The translations under genes were made by a program, and so were the position numbers. This document shows positions 1 to 7,499 of a stretch of 19,705 bases of DNA, piece after piece; the stretch's first letter is position 1, and the number at the start of each line of letters is the position of its first letter. The stretch spans positions 20,272 to 39,976 of the forward strand of contig DAZF01000005.1 in assembly GCA_002507205.1 (NCBI GenBank). The letters are read 5' to 3'. The notes beneath the pieces are model-generated. The model saw nothing but the letters and a program-made list of their open reading frames with translations. It was not told the origin of the DNA and ran no database searches. The DNA is from Methanolobus sp. UBA32. Its GTDB lineage: Archaea > Halobacteriota > Methanosarcinia > Methanosarcinales > Methanosarcinaceae.

Positions 1-203
1 CCGATGGTTCCTTTGTTTACTTTGTGCACTCATACTACGTGGATACCGGAGAGAAGAACACACTGATATCATGCCAGTACGGCACTGACTTTGCAGCCGC
101 CGTGGTCAATGATGCAGGCAATGTCATTGGAACCCAGTTCCACCCAGAGAAAAGCGGTGACGTTGGCCTTAAAATGCTGAAGAACTTTGTTGCTATTTGC
201 TAA
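1..203 (+). CDS. hisH: Imidazole glycerol phosphate synthase glutaminase subunit HisH, C-terminal end (partial)
   Basis: This is the last 66 codons of a gene that begins before the window; the reading frame starts at base 3 and ends with TAA at 201-203. The residues FVHSYY and, near the end, QFHPEKS are the hallmark of the class-I glutamine amidotransferase HisH. The H and E of HPE belong to the Cys-His-Glu triad; the nucleophile cysteine lies upstream of the window. HisH hydrolyses glutamine and passes ammonia to HisF, which makes imidazole glycerol phosphate and AICAR in histidine biosynthesis. The following gene starts 11 bases after the stop and is probably co-transcribed. Identification is firm despite the truncation. 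Confidence 0.93.
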   Translation, partial: DGSFVYFVHSYYVDTGEKNTLISCQYGTDFAAAVVNDAGNVIGTQFHPEKSGDVGLKMLKNFVAIC

Positions 204-214
204 GAGATGATAAT

Positions 215-1534
215 ATGGATATTGAAGGCTACGCAAAACGGGGGCTTAAAAATAACGAGCCTGACATCGAGGACAGACTCACCGCCAGGATACTGGAGGT
301 AAAGAAAACAAGCCCTGAACATGCACGTAAGCTTGCACAGGCAACCATCACCGAGGCAAAGGCCACCCTGAACCTTAAAGGAGATGTACTTGAACCCACT
401 GTTTCCGGCGTAACAATGGGAGAGTTTGGTGTCGGCTCAAGGGGACTTGGAGACTTTTACACCCATGAGAAGATAGCCGAGGTCATCGGAAAGACCAGTG
501 CAGTAGTTGATACCACCCACCTTGATGATTCCGGTGTGGTAAAAACAGAGGGAGGGGAATATGTCATCCTCACCGTTGACGGCATGCACTCCAGACTCAG
601 TGATTACTCGTTCCTTGCAGGCTTCCACGTTGCAAGGGCAGCACTGCGTGATGTATACGTAATGGGCGCAAGACCTGTTGCAATGCTCTCAGATATCCAT
701 GTAGCAGATGACGGTGATGTTGGCAAGGTCTTTGACCACATAGCAGGCATAACCGCTGTTGCGGAACTCTCAGGAATCCCGCTCATAACAGGTAGCACCC
801 TGAGAATAGGCGGTGACATGGTAATAGGCGAGCGCATGACAGGAGGAGTCGGAGCCGTAGGAGTTTCATCAGACCTGACATCCCGTGAACAGACAAAGGT
901 AGGGGATGTCATACTCATGACAGAAGGTGCAGGTGGCGGAACCATATCAACAACAGCACTCTATTATGAGATGCATGATGTTGTGGATGAGACCATCAAC
1001 ATCAAGTTCCTGGAAGCATGCGAAAAACTGCTGGATTCCGGCCTTGTTAAACACATCCATGCGATGACAGATGTTACAAACGGCGGTATTCGAGGGGATG
1101 CAAAGGAAATATCCAGAACTGCCGGCGTGAAACTCGTCTTTGAGGAGAAGGAGATGAGGAAGCTCGTCAATCCGGTTGTCCTCGACATGCTTGAATCCCT
1201 TGAAATAGATTATCTTGGAGTGTCCCTTGATGCTTTACTCGTCATTGCACCCGGAGAATATGCCGAAGACATTATGAAGACCATCCGAAGTGCAGATGTG
1301 GATATCGCAGTTATCGGAAAAGTAATTGAAGGCACCGGAGCGGAAATAACAATTGACGGACAGGTAAGGGATTTCACACCGCGCTTCAGGGAATCAGCAT
1401 ACACACCCATCAAGAAAATGATCGGTGACGAGAACCCGCGTGACTACGATGAAATGAAAAAAGCTATTGACAGGGCAGCGCTCAATGCAATAGAAAAGAA
1501 ACGCCGTGTAATAGAAATGGTAAAAAATAAGTAG
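215..1534 (+). CDS. AIR synthase-related (HypE/PurM-like fold) protein of unknown substrate
   Basis: A 439-residue protein of the PurM/HypE/SelD ATP-binding superfamily. It has an N-terminal helical extension of about 60 residues, then an AIRS-like N-domain with DDSGVV and a glycine-rich stretch with GGDMVIGERMTGGVG. The C-domain contains MTDVTNGGIRGDA, which resembles the DxTxGG motif of HypE and PurM. It is longer than PurM or HypE (about 330-350 residues). It best fits the archaeal HypE-related group often labelled hydrogenase maturation factor, whose reaction is not established. I chose the ATG at 215 because GAGATGA lies just upstream; an in-frame TTG at 197 would overlap the end of hisH. 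The gene ends in TAG, the only complete gene here to do so, and a hairpin follows at once. Confidence 0.75.
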   Translation: MDIEGYAKRGLKNNEPDIEDRLTARILEVKKTSPEHARKLAQATITEAKATLNLKGDVLEPTVSGVTMGEFGVGSRGLGDFYTHEKIAEVIGKTSAVVDTTHLDDSGVVKTEGGEYVILTVDGMHSRLSDYSFLAGFHVARAALRDVYVMGARPVAMLSDIHVADDGDVGKVFDHIAGITAVAELSGIPLITGSTLRIGGDMVIGERMTGGVGAVGVSSDLTSREQTKVGDVILMTEGAGGGTISTTALYYEMHDVVDETINIKFLEACEKLLDSGLVKHIHAMTDVTNGGIRGDAKEISRTAGVKLVFEEKEMRKLVNPVVLDMLESLEIDYLGVSLDALLVIAPGEYAEDIMKTIRSADVDIAVIGKVIEGTGAEITIDGQVRDFTPRFRESAYTPIKKMIGDENPRDYDEMKKAIDRAALNAIEKKRRVIEMVKNK

Positions 1535-1556
1535 AAAGGTTTTTCCTTTCTTACTT
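1529..1556. terminator. Hairpin between convergent genes
   Basis: GAAAGG (1534-1539) and CCTTTC (1545-1550) form a stem around a TTTTT loop. AAGTA (1529-1533) and TACTT (1552-1556) extend it after a one-base bulge. The hairpin contains the TAG of the upstream plus-strand gene and the TAA of the minus-strand nfeD gene, so it could act in both directions. Termination activity is inferred from position only. Confidence 0.5.
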
Positions 1557-2888
1557 ATCTGATTCACTCAATTCATCCTCATCTGTTAATTTCTCAACCA
1601 CAAGCACCACACCATCTTTTTCAAGGATCTTTACCTTATCTCCCTTCTCGATCATATCCGATGAGCGTGCTTTCCAGTGTTGCCCATGGTGCAGAATGTA
1701 TCCTTCCTGACCATTACCGATGGTATCAAGAGCCTGTGCACTGTCACCAATAAGTTCACCGAACAGGGGTCTTTTCCTTCTTACCTCGAACACCTTGTAA
1801 ATGATAAAAACAAGGAAAATGCCGAGGATAACAGTAGGTGCCGAGACCGATATTATCAGTGTCCTCTGAAATTCCGCAGGGGTATAGTTGCGAGGGAAAT
1901 CCGTAGGAGCCAGCAGCACACTGCCGGCAATTATGCATACAAAACCCGCTATTCCGAAAACCCCGAAACCGGGAGCCTGGAATTCCAGCACTAGCAGTAT
2001 CACACCAACAATTATGAGGAACAGGGCACCGATGTTCACATCAAAACCGGTACCTATCAGACCAAGAGCAATGGCAACTATTCCGAAAAGTTCCGCACCA
2101 AAGCCTGGATTTGAGATTCCCAGTATTATCGCATAGACTCCAAGAAGCAGGAGCAACGAGGAAACTATCGGATTGGATATGATGTTCATGAACGCAAGAC
2201 GCAGAGAAGGTTCATAATAGGTGATATCCGCACCGTCGGTATTGAGTACTTTTCCTTTCACTTCCTGCCCGTCAACCTGTGCCATCAGATCAGCTATGGA
2301 AGGAGAAACATACTCAACAACATCATACTCAAGTGCAGTATCAGCATCAAGGTTCAGGTTCTTAGTGATGAACTCCTCTGCTGCTGTCTGGTTGCGGTCA
2401 TGTTTTTTCGCGTTTTCAGTAGCTCTTTTTACAAGAGCATTGATAATCTTCGCTTCCTCAACAGGTTCAGTTCCGCTGGCGGTCACTGTTACAGGCTGTG
2501 CAGAACCTATGATAGTATAGGGTGCCATTGCGGCTATGTCCGTACTTATTAAAATAAGAGTACCTGCAGACCACGCTTTTGTCCCTTCCGGATAAACAAA
2601 TCCTATCACCGGGACATCGGTTGCAGCTATCTGTTCAATGATATCAAGGGTTTCATCCAGTCCACCACCGGGAGTGTTGAGTGTTATCACCAGAGCTTCG
2701 TAATCATCATTTTCTGCAAATGCAATGGCATCAGCTACAATGTCATCGGAAACAGGGGTGATGGAGTCTGAAATATCAAGCACCAGTACTTTCTGCTGTT
2801 CGGCAGCACATGCAAGGCCGGTGAACTGTGACAGGAGCAATGTAAAAAAAAGAAAAGTGCTCAGGTATGACCGGCACTTGTGTCTCAT
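1551..2888 (-). CDS. NfeD-family membrane-bound serine protease (ClpP class)
   Basis: A 445-residue protein with a signal peptide (about residues 1-29), then a ClpP/SppA-like protease domain. NTPGGG and AWSAGTLI carry the predicted nucleophile Ser107, with Lys147 as the likely partner by analogy with the Ser-Lys dyad of Pyrococcus PH1510. Four or more membrane segments follow (about residues 230-370). The C-terminal 60-70 residues look like the NfeD OB-fold. Known relatives cleave the hydrophobic C-terminal region of partner stomatins. The start is set at 2888 because GGAGG sits four bases upstream; the in-frame ATG at 2903 overlaps the stomatin stop as ATGA and has no properly spaced ribosome site. 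The gene directly follows the stomatin gene, as in other archaea. Confidence 0.9.
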   Translation of the reverse strand: MRHKCRSYLSTFLFFTLLLSQFTGLACAAEQQKVLVLDISDSITPVSDDIVADAIAFAENDDYEALVITLNTPGGGLDETLDIIEQIAATDVPVIGFVYPEGTKAWSAGTLILISTDIAAMAPYTIIGSAQPVTVTASGTEPVEEAKIINALVKRATENAKKHDRNQTAAEEFITKNLNLDADTALEYDVVEYVSPSIADLMAQVDGQEVKGKVLNTDGADITYYEPSLRLAFMNIISNPIVSSLLLLLGVYAIILGISNPGFGAELFGIVAIALGLIGTGFDVNIGALFLIIVGVILLVLEFQAPGFGVFGIAGFVCIIAGSVLLAPTDFPRNYTPAEFQRTLIISVSAPTVILGIFLVFIIYKVFEVRRKRPLFGELIGDSAQALDTIGNGQEGYILHHGQHWKARSSDMIEKGDKVKILEKDGVVLVVEKLTDEDELSESDK

Positions 2889-2899
2889 GTTTCCTCCGT

Positions 2900-3664
2900 T
2901 CATTCCTTCTTAGCAAAGGCCTTGGAAAGTGCCGCTACCTCTCCAACGTTGGTTGAGTTGGCCACGACTATCATATTCTTTTCCCTTGCTATTTCGGCAT
3001 ATGTCTGCAGTTCCCTGAGTTTGATTGCAACCGGCACTTCCTCGTAAAGGCGTGCAGCATCTTTCATCTTTGTAGCGGCAATGAATTCACCATCTGCAAG
3101 TATGATACGTGATCGCTTCTCACGCTCTGCTTCTGCCTGCTTTGCAATTGCACGCAGCATAGTATCATCGATACTGACATCCCTTAGAGTAACACTCGTA
3201 ACCTTGATACCCCACGGGTCTGTGGAAGCGTCAAGCAACTCCTGGATACTCCTGTTGATATCATCCCTTTTTGAAAGTACATCATCAAGGTCTATCTGAC
3301 CGATAACATCACGCAGTGTTGTCTGTGAAAGCATGGCTGTTGCATACTTGAAGTTCTCAACCTCATTGACAGCTTTTGAAGGGTCGATAACCTGATAATA
3401 GACCACAGCATCAACGGCCACTGTTACGTTATCTCTGGTTATGACAGCCTGTTTGGGAACATCGATGGTAACCACACGCAGGTCTATCTTCACAACTGTA
3501 TCGATTATAGGGATAATCAGGAACAGACCCGGACCTTTGATCCCACTTAGTCTTCCAAGACGGAAGATAACTACACGTTCATATTCATTTACGATCTTGA
3601 TAGCTTTGGACAGTATAAGAACTGCAACAATAGCTAAAGGAAAAATAAAATCTATCAAAGGCAT
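2900..3664 (-). CDS. Stomatin/slipin-type SPFH (band 7) membrane protein
   Basis: A 254-residue protein with one N-terminal membrane segment (about residues 3-22), then an SPFH domain beginning NEYERVVIFRLGRL. The run IDLRVVTIDVPKQAVITRDNV and a later stretch with IDDTMLRAIAKQAEAERE are typical of the slipin group. The C-terminal part is a charged helix likely to form coiled coils. Such proteins assemble in membranes and organise microdomains. The downstream gene, overlapping through ATGA or starting 11 bases later from its better ribosome site, encodes the NfeD protease that in Pyrococcus processes stomatin. The ATG at 3664 is preceded by AGGAG at a suitable distance. Confidence 0.93.
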   Translation of the reverse strand: MPLIDFIFPLAIVAVLILSKAIKIVNEYERVVIFRLGRLSGIKGPGLFLIIPIIDTVVKIDLRVVTIDVPKQAVITRDNVTVAVDAVVYYQVIDPSKAVNEVENFKYATAMLSQTTLRDVIGQIDLDDVLSKRDDINRSIQELLDASTDPWGIKVTSVTLRDVSIDDTMLRAIAKQAEAEREKRSRIILADGEFIAATKMKDAARLYEEVPVAIKLRELQTYAEIAREKNMIVVANSTNVGEVAALSKAFAKKE

Positions 3665-3673
3665 ATAACCACT

Positions 3674-3731
3674 CTCCTGAAGAATATTAAGTACAGTATA
3701 TATAGAGAACCTACTTCTTAATAATATATCG
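3674..3731 (-). promoter_or_regulatory. Probable promoter and ribosome site of the stomatin-nfeD operon
   Basis: On the minus strand there are two TATA-like boxes: CTATATATACTG (3694-3705) and GATATATTATT (about 3719-3730). AGGAG at about 3674-3678 serves the ATG at 3664. The upstream box would leave a leader that keeps this ribosome site, so I favour it. The evidence is base composition and spacing only. Confidence 0.4.
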
Positions 3732-3809
3732 GTGGCTACCAGAAAGAATACGGAATATATTACAGGAAGAGAATCAGAAAAACCATTAAATTAGATATTA
3801 TAGAGGATG

Positions 3810-3885
3810 TGGGCCTGAATTCTTGTTTGAGGGGATGTACACGAAAGCATTTTGTTATTATCGAAATAACACCTCAGGCCCAACA
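3810..3885. other. Compact inverted-repeat element, possible structured RNA
   Basis: TGGGCCTGA (3810-3818) is matched exactly by TCAGGCCCA (3874-3882), enclosing 55 bases in an otherwise AT-rich gap. Inside are a smaller stem GTTATT/AATAAC (3854-3859, 3865-3870) and an alternative pairing of TGAGG with CCTCA, which shares bases with the outer stem. On the plus strand ACA follows the stem directly (3883-3885). An ACA directly after a lower stem is the layout of archaeal H/ACA guide RNAs, and the length (76 bases) fits. A clear kink-turn or guide pocket was not found, so the identity remains open. The rest of the gap (3665-4069) holds only promoter-like AT-rich sequence. Confidence 0.35.
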
Positions 3886-3973
3886 AATAGTAGAACTCGT
3901 TTATCGTTTATTAATGTGATTGATTTTGACGTTAATAATTTCAAACTAAATTTTAAAATCGATAACATGCGGC

Positions 3974-4002
3974 AAATATACAAATATAATATATAATTAT
4001 TG
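3974..4002 (+). promoter_or_regulatory. Probable promoter of the RecJ-like gene
   Basis: The stretch AAATATACAAATATAATATA is the most TATA-like sequence upstream of the ATG at 4070. Start of transcription about 25 bases further on would give a leader of roughly 45-70 bases. No clear Shine-Dalgarno sequence precedes the ATG. Confidence 0.35.
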
Positions 4003-4069
4003 GTCAACTTTAACTCTTAATCACAAGCAAACACATAAATCCAACATATACTATCTAACACTAGATACA

Positions 4070-6193
4070 ATGAGCGAAAAATGTATAGATTGCAACGGAA
4101 AAGGCTATCGTGTCACTGGCACTGATAAATGTCCGGAATGCAAAGGGACTGGGAAATCAAAGTCTGTAGACTTTATGAAGCTTTCAGAAAAGGATATGGC
4201 CAGTTTTTTGAAGAATGGCTCTTCCTGTAATAACTGCGGAGGAAGCGGAGAGATAGAGAACAGAGAAACATGTGCTGAGTGTTCTGGAAAAGGTACTTTT
4301 TACAAATGTAAAATATGTGGAACATCTATGGACGGTCTCTACGAAGGAGATGAGGTCTGCAGCTCATGTGCAAAGAAGCAGGTCGTGTATAAACTTGACA
4401 ACTCCTGCACCCTGGATGAACTTGAAGTTGGTAAAATGTATCACTCAGTTGTCAGGAACATCGCAGAATTCGGGGTTTTCGTTGACATCAATTCAAACCT
4501 CAGAGGGCTCATACACACCAGCAATATGAAAGAACCACTGGAAGTTGGAGAAGCTGTAATTGTAAGTGTCAAGGAGATAAAGCCAAGAGGAAAGATGGAT
4601 CTTGTACCACGGAAGCTGAAAGAATACCAGACCGTGGAACTTGAGAAGGACCTTCCTGTAAAACTGGCAAACGAAATTCCCCAGATGGTTGGCAAGAAGA
4701 TAAAGATACAGGGCGAAGTAATCCAGGTCAAGCAAACTGCCGGACCAACCATATTCACTATTGCTGATGAAACCGGACAAATATCCTGTGCCGCCTTTGA
4801 GAGTGCCGGTGAAAGGGCATATCCACAAATAGACGCTGACATGATAGTTGCAGCAACAGGTGACATCACATCCCGCGGAGACAGTTTCCAGCTTGAGATC
4901 CAGAGCCTTAAAAGACTCACAGGACCAAAAGAAGCTGAGATACTCCAGCGCATAGAAGCTGCCATTGACAGCAGGGCAGAACCCTATGAGATAGAATACA
5001 TGGTTGAAAGTGAGGTCCTTGAGAAACTCAGGCCGATCATGAAGAAAGCTGCAAAGGAAATAAGGAAGGCAATTATCAAATCCACCCCTATCCTGTTGCG
5101 CCACCATGCCGATGCTGACGGAATGACCGCGGCTCTGGCCATTGAGAAGGCCATCATCCCACTCATAAGAGAAGTGAACGGACAGGACGGAGAATATTAC
5201 TTCTACAAACGTGCACCTTCAAAGGCACCGTTCTACGAGATGACGGATGTCGTCCGTGATATCGGCTTTGCCCTTGAAGATGTGGTAAGACATGGACAAA
5301 AGATGCCCCTTGTCATAAGTGTGGACAATGGATCCTCCATAGAGAATGTGGCTGCAATGAGACAGGCAAAGGTATACGGCATCCAGATGATAGTTATGGA
5401 CCACCACCAGCCCGACGATGAGGTAGATCAATACCTGCTAACCCATGTAAACCCGGCACACGTAGGAGGAGATTTCGGTATGACAGCAGGTATGCTCTGT
5501 ACCGAGGTAGCGCGCATGATAAATGTCAACGTGGAAAATGATATCAAACACCTCCCTGCAGTAGCTGCTCTTGGTGATCGCTCAGAAGCGGAAGAGGCAA
5601 AGAGATACATAGAACTGGTATCTGACAAGTATACCGTGCAGGACCTCAAAGATATGGCACTTGCCCTTGACTTTGCGGCGTACTGGCTTAAGTTCAATAA
5701 CGGAAAAGGCATCGTTGACGATATCCTGGACTTTGGTGACCACGTGATACACAAGAACCTTGTCAACGTGCTTTGCGAACAGGCAAACGAGATGATAGCC
5801 GAACAGATAGATGTCTGTATGTCCCATGTGAAAGCCCAGGACCTTCCAAACGGAGCTATCCTGAATGTGCTCGATGTTGAAAACCATGCTCACAAGTTCA
5901 CATTCCCACCACCAGGAAAAACATCAGGAGAAGTACACGACAAACTGTGTAAGAGATACGAAGGCAAACCTGTCGTAACTATAGGATACGGCCCTGACTT
6001 TGCTGTTATCCGCTCAAAGGGAGTACTGATGAACATACCACAAATGGTAAGGGAACTGTATGAAGAAGTAAAAGGCGGTGGAGTGAACGGCGGCGGACAC
6101 CTTGTAGTAGGAAGTATAAAGTTCGTAGAAGGTATGCGCACAGAAGTGCTCTCTAAACTTGTAGAAAAAATAGGTTCCGTAGGAGTTGAATAA
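4070..6193 (+). CDS. Archaeal RecJ-like DHH phosphoesterase with DnaJ-type zinc finger and S1 domain
   Basis: A 707-residue protein. The N-terminus has four CxxCxGxG repeats (residues 5-12, 21-28, 53-60, 68-75) like the DnaJ zinc finger, plus two CxxC pairs (80/83, 97/100). An S1 RNA-binding domain follows (about 118-190) with EFGVFVDI, then an OB-fold (about 205-285) with GQISCAAFES. The DHH catalytic part has HHADADG around residue 345, DHH at 444-446 and a DHHA1 end with GGGH at 674-677. All expected metal-binding motifs are present, so it is probably an active nuclease or phosphoesterase on DNA or RNA. The architecture matches an archaea-specific RecJ-related family (the group I know as COG1107), whose cellular role is not settled. 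It stands alone, with its own promoter and terminator. Confidence 0.9.
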   Translation: MSEKCIDCNGKGYRVTGTDKCPECKGTGKSKSVDFMKLSEKDMASFLKNGSSCNNCGGSGEIENRETCAECSGKGTFYKCKICGTSMDGLYEGDEVCSSCAKKQVVYKLDNSCTLDELEVGKMYHSVVRNIAEFGVFVDINSNLRGLIHTSNMKEPLEVGEAVIVSVKEIKPRGKMDLVPRKLKEYQTVELEKDLPVKLANEIPQMVGKKIKIQGEVIQVKQTAGPTIFTIADETGQISCAAFESAGERAYPQIDADMIVAATGDITSRGDSFQLEIQSLKRLTGPKEAEILQRIEAAIDSRAEPYEIEYMVESEVLEKLRPIMKKAAKEIRKAIIKSTPILLRHHADADGMTAALAIEKAIIPLIREVNGQDGEYYFYKRAPSKAPFYEMTDVVRDIGFALEDVVRHGQKMPLVISVDNGSSIENVAAMRQAKVYGIQMIVMDHHQPDDEVDQYLLTHVNPAHVGGDFGMTAGMLCTEVARMINVNVENDIKHLPAVAALGDRSEAEEAKRYIELVSDKYTVQDLKDMALALDFAAYWLKFNNGKGIVDDILDFGDHVIHKNLVNVLCEQANEMIAEQIDVCMSHVKAQDLPNGAILNVLDVENHAHKFTFPPPGKTSGEVHDKLCKRYEGKPVVTIGYGPDFAVIRSKGVLMNIPQMVRELYEEVKGGGVNGGGHLVVGSIKFVEGMRTEVLSKLVEKIGSVGVE

Positions 6194-6203
6194 CTCCTAC
6201 TTT
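6179..6203 (+). terminator. Hairpin terminator at the end of the RecJ-like gene
   Basis: GTAGGAGTT (6179-6187) pairs perfectly with AACTCCTAC (6192-6200) around a GAAT loop, followed by TTT and an AT-rich tail. The TAA stop lies at 6191-6193, so the hairpin straddles it. The nearest minus-strand gene ends at 6235. Confidence 0.65.
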
Positions 6204-6234
6204 AATATCTATTATCTTAACTTTTGTCCTAGAT

Positions 6235-6846
6235 TCAGTCCACACGTACAATGCGTACAAGTGCATGTACAGGAACCTCGGAAAGTGACTCAGAACCGGT
6301 CTTGTCAACAAGGACTGCAATTGCCACTGGTTTTGCACCTGAGCCTCTGAGATGGGTAACAACATCGTTCATAGTGGTACCGGTGGTTATGACGTCATCT
6401 ACTATGACACATTTCTTTCCCTTTATACCGGCAAAGTTCCTGCTGAATGAGCCCTTCGACTTGGATTCATCACTTTGCTCATTGTAAGCATGGTACACTG
6501 ATATCTCAGTATTGAGTTCTTCTGCCATAAGAGTTGCAAGGGGAACCCCGCTAAGACCGATACCAACCACCATATCGATATCATTACCCGTTTCTTCAAC
6601 GGTGTCAAGCACCATGTCGCACATGGCAATCCCTATATGGCTCATCCTGTAAGCACTCTTTCCGATGCTGCTCCAGTTTACTGATATATCCTTAGGTGCA
6701 GGAGATACCTCTTCCTTCTTTGCACGAGTCAGGAGCCACGTGACAGTTTCCCGGGAAACGTTCAGTTCATCTGCAATTTGCCTTGTAACAAGGCCATTTG
6801 CCTGCAATTCAAGGGCTTTTTGGATCAATTTATCAATATTCTTCAT
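6235..6846 (-). CDS. gfcR: PRTase-domain transcriptional regulator (GfcR/PyrE-like)
   Basis: A 203-residue protein with an N-terminal helix-turn-helix (about residues 18-42, [19 protein letters not shown]) joined to a type-I phosphoribosyltransferase domain. The PRPP loop [13 protein letters not shown] lies at about 147-159. This layout matches archaeal proteins annotated as orotate phosphoribosyltransferase-like. In haloarchaea a member (GfcR) regulates sugar catabolism, and PRPP or a nucleotide is the presumed effector. It is unlikely to be the biosynthetic PyrE because of the DNA-binding head. It lies 47 bases downstream of nob1 on the same strand and is probably co-transcribed. No good ribosome site precedes the start, so a slightly different start is possible. 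The target genes cannot be told from the sequence. Confidence 0.85.
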   Translation of the reverse strand: MKNIDKLIQKALELQANGLVTRQIADELNVSRETVTWLLTRAKKEEVSPAPKDISVNWSSIGKSAYRMSHIGIAMCDMVLDTVEETGNDIDMVVGIGLSGVPLATLMAEELNTEISVYHAYNEQSDESKSKGSFSRNFAGIKGKKCVIVDDVITTGTTMNDVVTHLRGSGAKPVAIAVLVDKTGSESLSEVPVHALVRIVRVD

Positions 6847-6893
6847 ATGAATCCCGCATGTTCATCTTTAACCTGTATAATACAACAGAGATG

Positions 6894-7373
6894 TTATATT
6901 TTTCTTTTACGCCTTTTCTTAAGTGAAGAACCACAAACCGGACATACATCACCGCTATCAAAACGTCTGCGACAGCCCACGCATTCTTTTTGCCATACCA
7001 GTACATCCTTTATCTTTTTCTGGGCCACTGGCTTCACTTCTATACCCAGGACCCTGGCAACGTTCTGAACTGCATAATCATCCGACAGAAGGACGGAAGT
7101 ATCTTTATATTCAAGTGCCTTGGCAAGGATATCAATATCAGTTGCCGATAATTCCTCACAATCCCTTGTCTGTTTTGCGATGTCCATGACAGCTTTTCGG
7201 GAACTGTCCTCCGGCATTTCCACACGTGCCCCGTTTTCACGGGCAAGCTCAAACCGCATGGATGCCTCATTGCTTTTGAGTTCATTCACAACCGAAGGGA
7301 TAGTTATCATCCTGTGGGGCTCGATTCCGGTCCCCATTATAAAGACCGCAGAATCTGCAATGTAATATTCCAT
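6894..7373 (-). CDS. nob1: Ribosome maturation endonuclease Nob1
   Basis: A 159-residue protein with an N-terminal PIN nuclease domain and a C-terminal zinc ribbon. Likely metal-binding acids are Asp7 (IADSAVF), Glu31 (VVNELKS), Asp79/Asp81 (SATDIDI) and Asp98/Asp99 (LLSDDY). The zinc ribbon uses Cys131/Cys134 and Cys144/Cys147, followed by a basic tail (KKRRKRKI) suited to RNA binding. Nob1 cuts the 3' end of pre-16S rRNA in the last step of small-subunit assembly. Length and domain order match other archaeal Nob1 proteins. It is the first gene of a probable two-gene unit with gfcR and is divergent from the KaiC-like gene. Confidence 0.92.
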   Translation of the reverse strand: MEYYIADSAVFIMGTGIEPHRMITIPSVVNELKSNEASMRFELARENGARVEMPEDSSRKAVMDIAKQTRDCEELSATDIDILAKALEYKDTSVLLSDDYAVQNVARVLGIEVKPVAQKKIKDVLVWQKECVGCRRRFDSGDVCPVCGSSLKKRRKRKI

Positions 7374-7433
7374 GTAATAGCTGATACTTTCTGAACATAG
7401 ATTAATTCTTTGTCAGTTTCAAAATGAACCCCC

Positions 7434-7488
7434 TTATAGCCACAATAAATATACATATATATTTATAAAATAAATACGTGTGAAAGGA
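7434..7488. promoter_or_regulatory. Divergent promoter region between nob1 and the KaiC-like gene
   Basis: For the plus strand, TATA-like sequence runs through 7444-7470 (AAATATACATATATATTTAT) and AAAGGA (7483-7488) precedes the ATG at 7500 by 11 bases. For the minus strand, CTATAAGGGGG (about 7434-7444) is a candidate box that would give nob1 a leader of about 40 bases. Assigned by composition and spacing only. Confidence 0.4.
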
Positions 7489-7499
7489 AATGATCATTC

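Noticed and set aside
2800..2830. Lipoprotein signal at the start of the NfeD protein (TGLAC)
   Set aside because: The residues before the Cys do not fit the lipobox (a Leu three positions before Cys is missing); an ordinary signal peptide is the simpler reading.
3940..4060. Short palindromes such as ATTTTAAAAT and runs of TATAA-like sequence in the gap
   Set aside because: Expected by chance in strongly AT-rich DNA; no repeated unit or regular spacing, so neither a CRISPR array nor an origin is supported.
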